Notes: generated from the letters alone by a model not told the origin. Numbered from the stretch's first letter, positions 1 to 8,886 are shown. The stretch is 59,098 nucleotides of DNA from Corynebacterium mendelii (GCF_017307055.1 NZ_JAFLEQ010000017.1:238134-297231); one strand, 5' to 3'. Made by a program: numbers and translations.

Positions 1-67
1 CGTCGGCTGCCGCCGCCACAGTCCGGTCGTGGGTGTGTGCGGCTGTTGTTTTTTCTTCAGCCGCCTG

Positions 68-682
68 TTATTCGGCGGGGCTGTCGGCATCGGCGATGAT
101 CACCATCGCGGTGCGCACCAGCCTGTCGCCGAACATGTATCCCGGACGCAGCACCGTACCGATGACTTTGTCGTCGCCGGAGGAGATGTCCTGGACTGCT
201 TCGTGGATCTCCGGGTCGAAACCGTCGCCCGGGTCACCGAAGCGTGTCACGCCCAGCTTGCCGAAAGTGCCGGTGATTTTGTCGTGGACCGCTTTGAGCG
301 GCCCGGTGAGATCACCGTGCTGGTCGACCAAGTCCAGATCATCCATGACGGGCAGGAATTCGGTGACCACCGAGGATTTGGCGTGGGCCACCAACGCGTC
401 ACGTTCCCGGGCGGTGCGCCTGCGGAAGTTGGCGTATTCGGCGGTTACCCGCTGCAGATCCTCGGTACGTTCGGCAAGCTGATCTTCCACCGTGGGATTC
501 GATGATTCTTCCTCACCTGCGCTGTCACCGTTGTCCCCGGCGGCGGAAGCGTCGGCTTCCGCCGCATCCGGGGTGTCGTTACCCGCGTCGAGGTCGGCCG
601 TGTCCGGTTGTTCCTGTTCCGGGTTGACCGGTTGGTCAGTCCCGGCGCCGGGGGTTTCCGGCTTCGATTCGGGGTTCGACAT
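68..682 (-). CDS. grpE: GrpE nucleotide exchange factor
   Basis: A 204-residue GrpE: cytosolic homodimer that releases ADP from DnaK and so resets the chaperone cycle. The first ~75 residues are acidic, Pro/Glu/Asp-rich and probably disordered. They are followed by the coiled-coil segment ([21 protein letters not shown]) and the beta-wing domain with the family signature around [20 protein letters not shown] at the C-terminus. The start lies 3 nt after the dnaK stop, so the two genes are one transcription unit. In corynebacteria dnaJ and hspR usually follow; only 67 nt remain to the window edge and no dnaJ start is visible there. Length and motifs are normal for the family. Confidence 0.96.
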   Translation of the reverse strand: MSNPESKPETPGAGTDQPVNPEQEQPDTADLDAGNDTPDAAEADASAAGDNGDSAGEEESSNPTVEDQLAERTEDLQRVTAEYANFRRRTARERDALVAHAKSSVVTEFLPVMDDLDLVDQHGDLTGPLKAVHDKITGTFGKLGVTRFGDPGDGFDPEIHEAVQDISSGDDKVIGTVLRPGYMFGDRLVRTAMVIIADADSPAE

Positions 683-685
683 TGT

Positions 686-2527
686 CTACTTCTTTTCCTC
701 TTCGTCGTCGACTACTTCGGCATCGACCACATTGGGGTCGGCTTCCTCGCCCGCGGCGGCACCGGCCTCGGTGGAACCCTTGGCGGCTTCCGCCTCGTAG
801 ATGGCCTTGCCCATCTCCTGGGACTGCTTGGACAGTTCATCGACGGCGTCCTTGATGGCGTCGATGTCATCGCCCTTGAGAGCCTCATCGACCTTGGTGG
901 CGGCCTGTTCGACCTTGGTCTTCAGATCCTCGGCCACCTTGTCGGAGTTGTCCTCGAGGAACTTGCGGGTCTGGTAGGCCATGGACTCGGCCGAGTTACG
1001 GACTTCCTGCTCCTCGCGACGCTTCTTGTCCTCGTCGGCGTGGGCTTCGGCGTCCTTGATCATCCGGTCGATCTCTTCCTGGGACAGGCCCGAACCATCC
1101 TGGATCTTGATGGTGTTTTCCTTGCCGGTGCCCTTGTCCTTGGCGGTGACGTGGACGATACCGTTGGCGTCGATGTCGAAGGTGACCTCGATCTGCGGGA
1201 TACCGCGCGGGGCCGGGGCGATGCCACCGAGTTCGAAGGAACCCAGCTTCTTGTTCATCGAGGCCATTTCACGCTCACCCTGGAAGACCTGGATCTGCAC
1301 CGACGGCTGGTTGTCCTCAGCGGTGGTGAAGGTCTCCGAACGCTTGGTCGGAATGGTGGTGTTGCGCTCAATCAGCTTGGTCATCACGCCACCTTTGGTT
1401 TCAATACCCAGCGACAGCGGGGTGACATCCAGCAGCAGGACGTCTTTGACCTCGCCGCGCAGCACACCGGCCTGCAGGGCGGCACCGACGGCCACAACCT
1501 CATCGGGGTTGACGCCCTTGTTGGGCTCGCGGCCACCGGTGAGTTCCTTGACCAGTTCCTGCACTGCCGGCATACGGGTGGAACCACCGACCAGCACCAC
1601 GTGGTCAACTTCCCCGATCGACATGTCGGCGTCGCGGATGACCTGGTTGAACGGCTTCTTGCAGCGCTCCAGCAGATCGGAGGTGATGCGCTGAAATTCG
1701 GTGCGGGTCAACGTCTCGTCGAGGAACAGCGGGTTCTTCTCGGAGTCGACGGTGATGTAGGGCAGGTTGATCGAGGCCTGCTGGGAGCTCGACAGCTCAA
1801 TCTTGGCTTTCTCCGCGGCTTCGCGCAGCCGCTGCAGGGCCATCTTGTCCTTGGTCAGGTCGATGGAGTGCTGCGACTTGAATTTCTCGACCAGCCAGTC
1901 AACCACCCGCTGATCCCAGTCGTCGCCGCCGAGCTCGTTGTCGCCGGAGGTGGCCACCACTTCGACGACACCGTCGCCGATTTCCAGCAGGGAGACGTCG
2001 AACGTACCGCCACCCAGGTCGAAGACCAGAATGGTCTGTTCCTTGTCACCCTTTTCCAGGCCGTAGGCCAAAGCAGCGGCGGTCGGCTCGTTGACGATGC
2101 GCAGCACGTTCAGGCCCGCGATCTGGCCGGCTTCCTTGGTGGCCTGACGCTGGGCGTCCTCGAAGTAGGCTGGAACGGTGATCACCGCGTCGGTGACATC
2201 CTCCCCCAGGTAGGCCTCGGCGTCACGCTTCAGCTTCATCAGGGTGCGGGAAGAGATTTCCTGCGGGGTGTATTTCTTCTCGTCGATCCCGACGGTCCAG
2301 TCAGAACCCATGTGGCGCTTGACGGAGCGGATGGTCCGGTCGACGTTGGTGACCGCCTGGTTCTTGGCGGACTGTCCGACGAGTACTTCACCGTTCTTGG
2401 CGAAGGCGACGACGGACGGGGTGGTGCGGGAACCCTCGGCGTTGGCGATAACGGTGGGCTCGCCACCCTCGAGGACGGCAACAACCGAGTTCGTTGTGCC
2501 GAGGTCAATTCCTACTGCTCGTCCCAT
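686..2527 (-). CDS. dnaK: Chaperone DnaK (Hsp70)
   Basis: A 613-residue Hsp70: ATP-dependent foldase working with GrpE and DnaJ in the cytosol. The N-terminal ATPase domain shows the phosphate-binding signature [13 protein letters not shown] at residues 5-17, [15 protein letters not shown] near 170 and [10 protein letters not shown] near 310. The hydrophobic linker [11 protein letters not shown] (about 360-370) leads to the substrate-binding domain, and the protein ends in an acidic tail (VVDDEEEKK). The nucleotide-binding domain lacks the extra loop of Gram-negative DnaK, as usual for actinobacteria. AAGGAG lies about 10 nt before the ATG. A HAIR operator and a TAGATT -10 box upstream point to HspR control of the dnaK-grpE operon. 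Confidence 0.98.
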   Translation of the reverse strand: MGRAVGIDLGTTNSVVAVLEGGEPTVIANAEGSRTTPSVVAFAKNGEVLVGQSAKNQAVTNVDRTIRSVKRHMGSDWTVGIDEKKYTPQEISSRTLMKLKRDAEAYLGEDVTDAVITVPAYFEDAQRQATKEAGQIAGLNVLRIVNEPTAAALAYGLEKGDKEQTILVFDLGGGTFDVSLLEIGDGVVEVVATSGDNELGGDDWDQRVVDWLVEKFKSQHSIDLTKDKMALQRLREAAEKAKIELSSSQQASINLPYITVDSEKNPLFLDETLTRTEFQRITSDLLERCKKPFNQVIRDADMSIGEVDHVVLVGGSTRMPAVQELVKELTGGREPNKGVNPDEVVAVGAALQAGVLRGEVKDVLLLDVTPLSLGIETKGGVMTKLIERNTTIPTKRSETFTTAEDNQPSVQIQVFQGEREMASMNKKLGSFELGGIAPAPRGIPQIEVTFDIDANGIVHVTAKDKGTGKENTIKIQDGSGLSQEEIDRMIKDAEAHADEDKKRREEQEVRNSAESMAYQTRKFLEDNSDKVAEDLKTKVEQAATKVDEALKGDDIDAIKDAVDELSKQSQEMGKAIYEAEAAKGSTEAGAAAGEEADPNVVDAEVVDDEEEKK

Positions 2528-2608
2528 GATGTGAATTCTCCTTGTGAAATCTTTGCTTTTAGTCGACCGGTTATCATCCCCGGCCCCTCGACAAAAGGTA
2601 CGCCGGAC

Positions 2609-2614
2609 AATCTA
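2609..2614 (-). promoter_or_regulatory. Putative dnaK -10 box
   Basis: On the minus strand the hexamer TAGATT fits the actinobacterial TANNNT -10 consensus. It lies 8 nt downstream of the HAIR element, so HspR bound there would cover the -35 region. The 5' UTR to the dnaK ATG would be about 75 nt. Confidence 0.55.
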
Positions 2615-2622
2615 CCAGTCGC

Positions 2623-2643
2623 CTTGAGTGTGTTCCACTCAAT
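2623..2643. promoter_or_regulatory. HAIR operator (HspR-binding inverted repeat)
   Basis: The sequence is CTTGAGT, a 7-nt spacer, then ACTCAAT. This matches the HAIR consensus CTTGAGT-N7-ACTCAAG at 13 of 14 positions. HspR, the MerR-type repressor of actinobacterial dnaK operons, binds this element; its position upstream of dnaK and next to the -10 box is as expected. Confidence 0.9.
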
Positions 2644-2677
2644 GTCTGTCACACTGCACAACGGGGCAAACCCCAGA

Positions 2678-2698
2678 CTTGTTCCACATGGACTCAAC
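2678..2698. promoter_or_regulatory. Degenerate second HAIR-like site
   Basis: CTTGTTC, 7 nt, ACTCAAC. The right half-site matches HAIR at 6 of 7 positions and the left half is weak. It starts 55 nt from the first element. Some actinobacterial dnaK promoters carry several HAIR copies, so this may be an accessory site; it could also be chance. Confidence 0.35.
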
Positions 2699-2991
2699 TT
2701 TTTACTGTGAGCTGCATCACTATCTACAAACCCCCTGTTCAGAAAGCTTTTTCACGCCGCCCCACACCACCGGGGCAGAACAGTTTTCCCACCGACAGAC
2801 GGGGTAGCGGGCAGAAACACCCACCACACGGCACGGCGCACCAGCCCCTGACCCACCGTCCGCAGCAGGCGGACACACTGTCCGATCACAGTCGGACATG
2901 ACAAACGGGTCGACCCATTCCCGTCAGATTGAGTCGGCCCGTATCAAGTCTTTGCACGGTGCCAGCCCGGCCACCGCACCGGTGGCGGGAA

Positions 2992-3564
2992 CTACCCCGA
3001 CAGCCCGGACGATCCGAAGAAGCTGGCCAGCAGGCCCCGGTTTCCGGAAGGGGAAGGATCAGGCGCTGGCCGGGACTTGTTGAGGTAACCGTCGCAGGCG
3101 TGGGGCAACTGCTCATCAAAGGAGGTCTTGATCGGCTTTTTCCCGACGAAGAAGTGGCACTGGTCAGCACCGGCAATAAAAGCATCGGTGACCTCCCGGC
3201 GAATCTGTTCCTTGATTTTCGCCACGTCACCACCGCCGTAATCGACACTGTTGCCCGGGTCAAAGGTGTCTTGCGCAAAGACGTATTTACGCACTCTTTC
3301 CTCGGTGGTCTGCACCAGGTAGCACTTCGGATCAACATCCCTGGGTTCACGCCTGAACGCCATCGGACGCATCGCGAAACATGTTTTCTCGTCGGGGTTT
3401 GTGTACTTGGCGATGTGATCGTCGCGGTAGTCCTGCCAGGTCTGCTTTTCCCGCTGGCCCTGCGCCTGCGCCCCCGGCGCGACAACGAGACTGGTTCCCG
3501 CCAGCATGAGTGCGGCAACCAATGATCCCGCACGCTTGATGCGCCTGGTAGATACTGCGGACAC
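2992..3564 (-). CDS. Small exported protein, cysteine-containing
   Basis: A 190-residue protein of unknown function. The N-terminus (RRIKRAGSLVAALMLAG... AQAQG) is a classical Sec signal peptide with cleavage expected after AQA, near residue 34. The mature part is hydrophilic with four cysteines (CFAMRP, KCYLV, QCHFF, HACDGY), suggesting two disulphides. It ends in a Gly/Ser/Phe tail (LLASFFGSSGLSG) that resembles the ends of the neighbouring exported proteins. The GTG start at 3564 has a strong GGAGGAG site 5 nt upstream. It is the last of four minus-strand genes for small exported proteins; its cysteine pattern differs from the others, so common ancestry is uncertain. Confidence 0.75.
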   Translation of the reverse strand: MSAVSTRRIKRAGSLVAALMLAGTSLVVAPGAQAQGQREKQTWQDYRDDHIAKYTNPDEKTCFAMRPMAFRREPRDVDPKCYLVQTTEERVRKYVFAQDTFDPGNSVDYGGGDVAKIKEQIRREVTDAFIAGADQCHFFVGKKPIKTSFDEQLPHACDGYLNKSRPAPDPSPSGNRGLLASFFGSSGLSG

Positions 3565-3747
3565 GGATACTCCTCCACTTCTTCAAGGCCACAGACGGTA
3601 CCGGCGCGATCATGCGCACCCAGTGCGGCTCACGGTGAAGTTTAGTCGATCACACGCTGTGTGAACAGTGTTCAGAAACACAATCACCCCACTATCCATA
3701 GGTGCGGAATTCAGGGTGCCGGCAGGTTGCCCCCGATAAAAGACGAC

Positions 3748-3774
3748 GCCCGGTGACGCTGTGCGCCACCGGGC
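3748..3774 (-). terminator. Intrinsic terminator after the 3799-4347 gene
   Basis: On the minus strand GCCCGGTG, an 11-nt loop, then CACCGGGC, followed six bases later by TTTTAT. It sits 24 nt beyond the stop of the exported-protein gene that ends at 3799. Confidence 0.7.
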
Positions 3775-3798
3775 CAGTCACACGGGATGCAGGCAGAC

Positions 3799-4347
3799 TT
3801 ATTTGTTGCCGGACAGGCTCGAGGAAAATCCGTCGAACAGGGAACTCAGGATCTTGGTGATTCCGGTGTCCTCGGACTCTTGGCTGCTCTTCCTGTCGAA
3901 TTCCTTGAGGGCTTTGTCGGCGTCCCCCTCGTTCTTTTCGGTCAGGGCGCCACAGGCCACAGACTTGGCGGCGATTTTACGAATCGCCAGCCCGTAGAGC
4001 CTGTCGCGAGTACCGGCATCGACGATGCTCGGCGTCACAGGTGTTGTCTCAGTGATGACTTCATCCAGCACGTTGTTGAACGCCGCCTTGATTGGCTTGT
4101 TGTTTTCCAACAGTGTGACGGCGGCCGTGAAATCCAAGCCTTCAATCGTGGCCTCCGCGTTGAACCTGTCTTTGAGAACCTTCTCGATTTGTCCCTTTTC
4201 ACACTTGTTCGGGAACATCGAATCGATCTGCTGTTCAATGGGACCCTTGGCTGCTTCGTAGATGTCGATGGCCCCTGCAACTCCGGCACTGCCGGTGACA
4301 AGCAGTACGGCAGTGGCACCTGCGGCTGCAAACTTCTTCAATTTCAT
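3799..4347 (-). CDS. Small exported two-cysteine protein
   Basis: I place the start at the ATG at 4347 (MKLKKFAAAG) because AGAAGGAAAG lies just upstream and a signal peptide begins there; longer in-frame starts lack both. The 182-residue product has a Sec signal (cleavage near VAGA, about residue 25). The mature domain has one cysteine early (NKCEKG) and one late (SVACGAL), and ends in ILSSLFDGFSSSLSGNK. The segment DRLYGLAIRKIAAKSVACG lines up with the RLIDLSIAGTLKKAAEC block of the two genes to the right, so it looks like a distant member of the same family. Function unknown; probably secreted or held at the mycolate layer. Confidence 0.72.
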   Translation of the reverse strand: MKLKKFAAAGATAVLLVTGSAGVAGAIDIYEAAKGPIEQQIDSMFPNKCEKGQIEKVLKDRFNAEATIEGLDFTAAVTLLENNKPIKAAFNNVLDEVITETTPVTPSIVDAGTRDRLYGLAIRKIAAKSVACGALTEKNEGDADKALKEFDRKSSQESEDTGITKILSSLFDGFSSSLSGNK

Positions 4348-4588
4348 GGGCTTTCCTTCTCTGCTGGGAGGTGATTTGCGGTGGATACGACCCGGCGTAG
4401 AACAGCGTGAGTCAACCCGGTTCGCTGCCACACACTGTAATCCTGTGTGCAAAAGCTGCTGCCGGGGTGAAATCTTTTTGCCCCCCGGCAGACAGCACCG
4501 TCGGCGGGGCGTGCACCCCACCGGCGGCTGATGGAACCGATCACCGGGCGACACAACCGTGGCCGTCGCCCGCCTGCGCGTTCGTCAA

Positions 4589-5095
4589 TCAGGAAGAAAA
4601 CGACTGGATGACAAAGGGGATCTCAGCGACCACACCAGCCGGATCGATGGTGGTGTGGGCGGCGTTGCCCTTGGCCAGTGCCGCGTCGTATTCCTTGTCG
4701 GCGGTGTTGTCCGGGTCGGCAATGAGGTTGCAGTCGGCAACTTTCTTCAGGGTTCCGGCGATACCGAGTTCAATGAGGTCCTGCCGGACTGCCGGCGGCA
4801 CCATTTTTGCCCGGGTTCCAGCGCCCTGGTCGATGCGGCGGGACATGTACTCATCGATGATCGGATTGGCGTTGACGGCGGCTTTCGCCTGCTCGAAGGT
4901 GCTGCCGGGAACATAGCCCATCATCGGGGCATGCCCGCGCATGAATGTGCAGTCCTGGCTGTCGATGAACTTGTTGACGCCTTCGGCACCGCGGGTCCAG
5001 GACTCTTTGGCCGCGAAACCGGCGGCCTGGGCGGGGGCGAAACAGGATGCGGCCACCGCGATGCAGGCGGTGATGGCAGCGGTTTTCTTCTTCAT
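4589..5095 (-). CDS. Small exported two-cysteine protein (paralogue A)
   Basis: A 168-residue protein with a Sec signal peptide ending in AQAAG (cleavage near residue 25). The mature chain begins GFAAKESWTRGAEGV and has two cysteines (SQDCTFM and ADCNLI) that could form a disulphide. Conserved blocks shared with the next gene are SQDCTFM, MG(Y/F)VPG, RIDQGAG, IAGTLKK and DP(D/N)xxADK. AAGGAG lies 11 nt before the ATG. Roughly half of the mature residues match the product of the gene ending at 5180, so the pair arose by tandem duplication. It ends FVIQSFSS, without the Gly/Ser tail of its sister. No known domain recognised. Confidence 0.78.
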   Translation of the reverse strand: MKKKTAAITACIAVAASCFAPAQAAGFAAKESWTRGAEGVNKFIDSQDCTFMRGHAPMMGYVPGSTFEQAKAAVNANPIIDEYMSRRIDQGAGTRAKMVPPAVRQDLIELGIAGTLKKVADCNLIADPDNTADKEYDAALAKGNAAHTTIDPAGVVAEIPFVIQSFSS

Positions 5096-5179
5096 GAGTG
5101 TGGGTCTCCTTACAGGGACGGGGAAAGTGGATCAAGCAAACAACCGCGGTTTTTCCCGGACCGCGAACAGACGGCGGGA

Positions 5180-5710
5180 TCAGGATTCAGATGATCCGGA
5201 CGATCCCATCAGGCTGGACAGCAGGCCGGGTGTTTCCGACAGCACACCGGTGACGGTGACCTCACCGTAGGCGGCGTTACCGTCCGCGATCTGCCGGTTG
5301 TAGTCTTTGTCGGCTTGATGGTCCGGGTCGATGACCAGGTCGCATTCGGCGGCTTTTTTCAGGGTTCCGGCAATCGAGAGATCGATAAGCCGTGCCCGCA
5401 CATCGTCGGGGATCGCCTTCGCCCAGTCACCGGCACCCTGGTCGATGCGGTCGGACATGTAGCCGCGCACGAAGGTGCTGCCGGTGAGGACTATTTTCGC
5501 CTTCTCGTAGGACACCCCCGGGACAAAGCCCATCAGGGTCGAGTGCTTCGTCATAAAGGTGCAGTCCTGGCTGTTGACGAAGGAAGTCACGCCGTCGGCG
5601 CCGTGGGTCCAGGACTGTGTGGCCGCGATACCGGCGGCCTGGGCGGGAACTGCGCACGATACTGCCAGTGCCACGGATGCTGCCAGGGTGGTTAATGTGC
5701 GTTTCATCAT
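5180..5710 (-). CDS. Small exported two-cysteine protein (paralogue B)
   Basis: A 176-residue tandem paralogue of the preceding gene. The signal peptide MKRTLTTLAASVALAVSCAV ends in AQAAG. The mature part has the same layout: AATQSWTHGADGV, SQDCTFM, MGFVPG, YMSDRIDQGAG, IDLSIAGTLKKAAECDL, IDPDHQADKDY. It ends LLSSLMGSSGSSES. Two adjacent ATGs (5710 and 5707) are possible starts, and TAAGG lies upstream. It is the first gene of the minus-strand exported-protein series, so a promoter is expected in 5711-5990. Function unknown. Confidence 0.78.
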   Translation of the reverse strand: MMKRTLTTLAASVALAVSCAVPAQAAGIAATQSWTHGADGVTSFVNSQDCTFMTKHSTLMGFVPGVSYEKAKIVLTGSTFVRGYMSDRIDQGAGDWAKAIPDDVRARLIDLSIAGTLKKAAECDLVIDPDHQADKDYNRQIADGNAAYGEVTVTGVLSETPGLLSSLMGSSGSSES

Positions 5711-5920
5711 CGGTGATGCCTTAGGTGTCGGTGGCTGGTGGAACTGTCGCCGGCGGCAGGGCTGCCGGGACGGTGTGCCACCACAGAGTGTAACCGGTGG
5801 GCACAGGTGTGCCTTGCCGAAACAGTCGACAGCCCAGCAGCAGCATCACCCGCCGTCAACCAACCGGGCAACACCGGTGACAAAACTCACATTCACCGGG
5901 TGTTGACCTCACCGGTGAAC

Positions 5921-5939
5921 CAGGGCATTTTATGCCCTG
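5921..5939. promoter_or_regulatory. Inverted repeat upstream of AI-2E permease
   Basis: CAGGGCAT, loop TTT, ATGCCCTG: a perfect 8-bp hairpin or operator-like palindrome in the divergent region. It lies 12 nt before a TTGACC hexamer (5951-5956) that could be the -35 of the permease gene starting at 5991. The position suits either a repressor site or the end of a divergent transcript. Confidence 0.35.
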
Positions 5940-5990
5940 TAGCTGCTCTGTTGACCTGAATAAGCATCACTGTGGAATGATTGGACATTT

Positions 5991-7376
5991 ATGAGCGAGA
6001 ACAAGGCTGAAAACGGCGCTGACCGTGCCCCCGAGGGCACGATGTCCAGTCCCTTAACCGATGCTGTTGAAGGTGCCTCCCCTGCCGCACCAACCATCAG
6101 TGTCACCGCGGATCAGCCCATTGACCGGGGTCTGATTATCGGCCGGGACGGCCGGTGGGTCGCCGGCTGGGCGCTGCGGCTGATTGTGATCGGTTTCGCG
6201 GCATTTATGGTCTGGAACATTCTGGACAAACTGTGGACCGGGCTGCTGCCCGTGCTGCTGGCTATTTTGGTCTCCACTGTGTTTTGGCCGCCGGTGCGCT
6301 GGCTGCGCGACCACAAGGTGCCGGCCACCCTGGCCGTGGTGATCGTGCTGATCAGCGGTTTCGGTATTTTGGGCGGCATTTTCGGGGCCATGGCACCGCG
6401 GGTGGCCGACCAGTCGACACTGCTGTACAAGCAGGCGCTGGAAGGTGTTGACCGGCTGCAGCAGTGGATCGAAAACGGTCCGTTGAACATCAACGCCGAC
6501 CAGATCAATGCGGTGGCCCAGGATGCGGCCGTCAAACTGCAGGAACAGGCCGCCAATATCGCCACCGGTGTGGCCGCGGGCCTGTCGACCGCATCATCTG
6601 TCGCGGTGACAACCGCACTGATGCTGGTGCTGACATTCTTCTTCCTCAAAGACGGCCACAAATTCCTGCCGTGGGTGCGCAAAAACGCGGGCAACAACGT
6701 CGGCTGGCATTTGACTGAGGTACTCACCCGCACCTGGAACACCCTGTCCGGCTACATCCGCGCCCAGGCTGCGGTCGGTTTGCTCGATGCCGTGTGCATC
6801 GGTGCCGGCCTGATGCTCATGGGCGTTCCCCTGGCCTTCGTGCTGGCGGTGATCACCTTCTTCGGTGGGTTCATCCCGATTGTCGGCGCGGTGTCGGCCG
6901 GTGTGCTCTCGGTGCTGGTCGCCCTGGTCTCCAACGGTGTGACCACAGCCATTTTCGTGTTGATCCTGATCCTGGTGGTCCAGCAGCTGGAAGGCAATGT
7001 CTTCTCCCCGATGCTGCAGTCGAAGGCGATGAACCTGCACCCGGCTATTGTGCTGCTGTCGGTGACAGTCGGCGGCACCCTGTTCGGCATTGTGGGCGCC
7101 TTCCTAGCAGTCCCCTGCGCCGCCACGCTGGCTGTGTGGCTGCGCTACCACGCGGAACTGGTCTCCCTGCGCACCGGTGAAATCACCGTCGATGACATTG
7201 AGATCGTCACCGCCCAGGGCTCAAGCACCTTCAATCCCTCCGAAGGCCTGATGAAAGTCCGCGACAGGTTTTCCTCCCTCATGCCCGCCGGCAACCATCA
7301 GCAAGACAGCGACGACGAGGACGGTGACGGGGACGGGGAATCCGGCAGCAGCAACTCCCGTGCCGACAGTCACTGA
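5991..7376 (+). CDS. AI-2E family transporter (PerM/DUF20)
   Basis: A 461-residue polytopic membrane protein of the AI-2E/PerM exporter family (PF01594). A ~65-residue hydrophilic N-terminus precedes paired helices (LRLIVIGFAAFMVWNIL, LLPVLLAILVSTVFW, ATLAVVIVLISGFGILGGIF). A cytoplasmic or periplasmic helical insert with QAALEGVDRLQQWIE-like sequence follows, then the conserved C-terminal helices (FVLAVITFFGGFIPIVGAVSAG and VVQQLEGNVFSPMLQSKAM, the family signature). The end is a highly acidic D/E/G/S tail. In C. glutamicum a permease of this type sits directly beside dnaK; here the four exported-protein genes lie between. Substrate cannot be told from sequence. Confidence 0.9.
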   Translation: MSENKAENGADRAPEGTMSSPLTDAVEGASPAAPTISVTADQPIDRGLIIGRDGRWVAGWALRLIVIGFAAFMVWNILDKLWTGLLPVLLAILVSTVFWPPVRWLRDHKVPATLAVVIVLISGFGILGGIFGAMAPRVADQSTLLYKQALEGVDRLQQWIENGPLNINADQINAVAQDAAVKLQEQAANIATGVAAGLSTASSVAVTTALMLVLTFFFLKDGHKFLPWVRKNAGNNVGWHLTEVLTRTWNTLSGYIRAQAAVGLLDAVCIGAGLMLMGVPLAFVLAVITFFGGFIPIVGAVSAGVLSVLVALVSNGVTTAIFVLILILVVQQLEGNVFSPMLQSKAMNLHPAIVLLSVTVGGTLFGIVGAFLAVPCAATLAVWLRYHAELVSLRTGEITVDDIEIVTAQGSSTFNPSEGLMKVRDRFSSLMPAGNHQQDSDDEDGDGDGESGSSNSRADSH

Positions 7377-7402
7377 CGCGGCCCCTGTCTAAAACAACCA
7401 CT

Positions 7403-7436
7403 CCGGTCGACCCGCCCAGCGGGTCGGCCGGTTTTT
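7403..7436 (+). terminator. Intrinsic terminator of the AI-2E gene
   Basis: CCGGTCGACCCG pairs with CGGGTCGGCCGG (12 bp with one G-U pair) around a 5-nt loop, followed by TTTTT. It begins 27 nt after the permease stop codon. Confidence 0.9.
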
Positions 7437-7563
7437 CCATGCTCCTGGTTCTTTCCCGAACAGCTCGTCACAGTGAGGTTTCCGGCACCGGTTAATCCGT
7501 ACCGGATGCGGTGGAGCAGTACTGCCTCAAGCGGGCCGCGGATCACCGTTTTTCGGGGGTGGG

Positions 7564-7581
7564 ATAACAGACGTCTGTTAT
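7564..7581. repeat. 18-bp perfect palindrome (copy 1)
   Basis: ATAACAGACGTCTGTTAT is fully self-complementary. The inner 16 bp recur exactly at 56940-56955 and with two changes at 53705-53720. This copy abuts the stop codon of the porin-like relic on the minus strand. It may be an operator, a short terminator or a recombination or homing target. Confidence 0.6.
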
Positions 7582-8100
7582 TACGCGAGCCGATAGCGTG
7601 CATATTTACCGAACCATCCCTTGAAGAGGATATTTTTTGGGGGTGGTGGTGCTGCGGGGTTCCAGCGGCTGCTGATGGTGAATGCGAAGCCGTGGCAGCT
7701 GTTGGCCAGAGAGATCGTGGTGGCACTGGCATTGACAGCAACGTGGCCTTCAGCAAGGAAATCCCGCAACCCGCGCGTGTGGGTGGACCCACAGGTGGCC
7801 CGGGTCGATGACATGTGGCCCAGTTCCACCAGCCCCCATTTCGTGATGACGACAGGTGCTGCGGGCACGGCGCAGCCGTATCTGACACGCACCCAAACTG
7901 GTAGTGCGGCGACTGCCCGGTGGCGGCGACACGGTCGACAGACACTGCCACCGACCGGTCGATGGTGTTGACCAGATGATGCCCACCCGGTCTTCCACCA
8001 GCACCCGGCAGCCAACAGTGATCACGGCGCCGGGAATTGTTCCCGTGACATCAAGGGATGTCTTCGTGCAACGCCAATCCCCCGGTATGTTTCACCGGCA
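7581..8100 (-). pseudogene. Frameshifted MspA-like porin relic (tentative)
   Basis: No single frame gives a sensible protein in this gap, yet successive minus-strand frames keep GC-rich third codon positions. From right to left: a frame reading VTGTIPGAVITVGC, then one reading RSVAVSVDRVAATGQSPHYQFGC, then a third reading FLAEGHVAVNASATTISLANSCHGFAF and ending at the TAA at 7581. The YQFGC and SCHGFAF elements resemble the (G)YQ(I/V)GC and late DGC(V/A)G blocks of MspA-family porins. No intact signal peptide is seen. I infer a decayed MspA-like gene with at least two frameshifts; sequencing error or a chance resemblance are alternatives. Confidence 0.4.
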
Positions 8101-8154
8101 CCCCGGCGGCGTGGGGCCACCGGGTAGGCCAGGCGAAAGAAGGAAAAGTTAGTG

Positions 8155-8682
8155 TTATTTCCCGTTCAAGGGTGCAAACTGCAGTGCCGCCCCGTCCCGG
8201 GATATCCAGTAGGTGGTGCCATCCAGCCACAGGCCGGCCCCGTCAGCCACCACGGTATGGAAGGCCATGGACGCAGCGCCCGAAGCCCCCGGGCAGGCCA
8301 TTCTGGTGACCGCGAACCCGTCGGTTTTCAAGGTTGCTTTTCCAGTCACCGACACCGTGCCGTGGCCAGTGTTGCAGCCGTCGTTGATATCCAGGCCGAT
8401 GGCCTCGGCGGACACCTTTCCACCGGGCGGACCGGCGGGTCGAAGTATCTGGCCGGGATGGGTGATCCCCACCAGACCGGCGGCAACAACAGCAGCCATC
8501 TCATCCGGATCGGTGACACGCACCGCCGAGGAAGCAAGTGTGTCTGTTGCAGCGGCCGCGGCGGCACCGCCGGGGGATGGTTGGGTCGGCGGCTCTTTGT
8601 GCCCCATGGCCACAACACCGGTGATCACTGCCACCACCAGCAGCACTGCGGCCACCACAGTATGCGCACCAGGCAGGTTCAC
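8155..8682 (-). CDS. Membrane-anchored META/HslJ-domain protein
   Basis: A 175-residue protein. Residues 8-27 (TVVAAVLLVVAVITGVVAMG) form an N-terminal signal-anchor helix, so the rest faces outward. After a Pro/Ala/Ser linker, the C-terminal half has the META (HslJ-like, PF03724) pattern: DINDGCNTGHG, FAVTRMACPG, then LWLDGTTYWI and LQFAPL. META domains occur in E. coli HslJ, linked to novobiocin resistance, and in many secreted actinobacterial proteins; the ligand is unknown. The GTG start at 8682 is well supported by AAGGAGG 7 nt upstream. It stands alone between the relic and the nucleosidase gene. Confidence 0.78.
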   Translation of the reverse strand: MNLPGAHTVVAAVLLVVAVITGVVAMGHKEPPTQPSPGGAAAAAATDTLASSAVRVTDPDEMAAVVAAGLVGITHPGQILRPAGPPGGKVSAEAIGLDINDGCNTGHGTVSVTGKATLKTDGFAVTRMACPGASGAASMAFHTVVADGAGLWLDGTTYWISRDGAALQFAPLNGK

Positions 8683-8886
8683 GGCGCGTCCTCCTTACCG
8701 AACAGTTCTCATAGCGTGCTTTTTAAAATACAACCGGGCACAACCACATCAGCCGAACCGGTGGCGCCGTCTTCTTCCGGCCGGGACGACCGGATTGGCC
8801 GACGGCCGCCACCAAAAGTGTGACAGATCAGGCGGCAACCGGACCAGTCTTTTCCTTGAAGCCACACATTCCGGGGTGGCCCCCGG

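Larger units (their letters stand above)
2528..2991. other. Intergenic region with dnaK heat-shock promoter
   Basis: A 464-nt stretch with no credible gene between dnaK and the next minus-strand gene. Its left third carries the dnaK promoter and the HAIR elements listed separately. The rest (about 2700-2991) holds a hairpin at 2879-2898 (TGTCCGA, loop TCACAG, TCGGACA), which may terminate transcription from the upstream minus-strand gene or bind a regulator. Small reading frames here show no homology I recognise. Confidence 0.6.

Noticed and set aside
1..67. Start of dnaJ downstream of grpE
   Set aside because: No start codon, ribosome site or J-domain residues can be read in this short edge; dnaJ may lie just outside.
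608..2710. A 700-codon plus-strand open frame antisense to dnaK
   Set aside because: It is a high-GC shadow of dnaK, with repetitive Gly/Leu/Val/Asp composition and no domain, whereas the minus strand encodes canonical DnaK.
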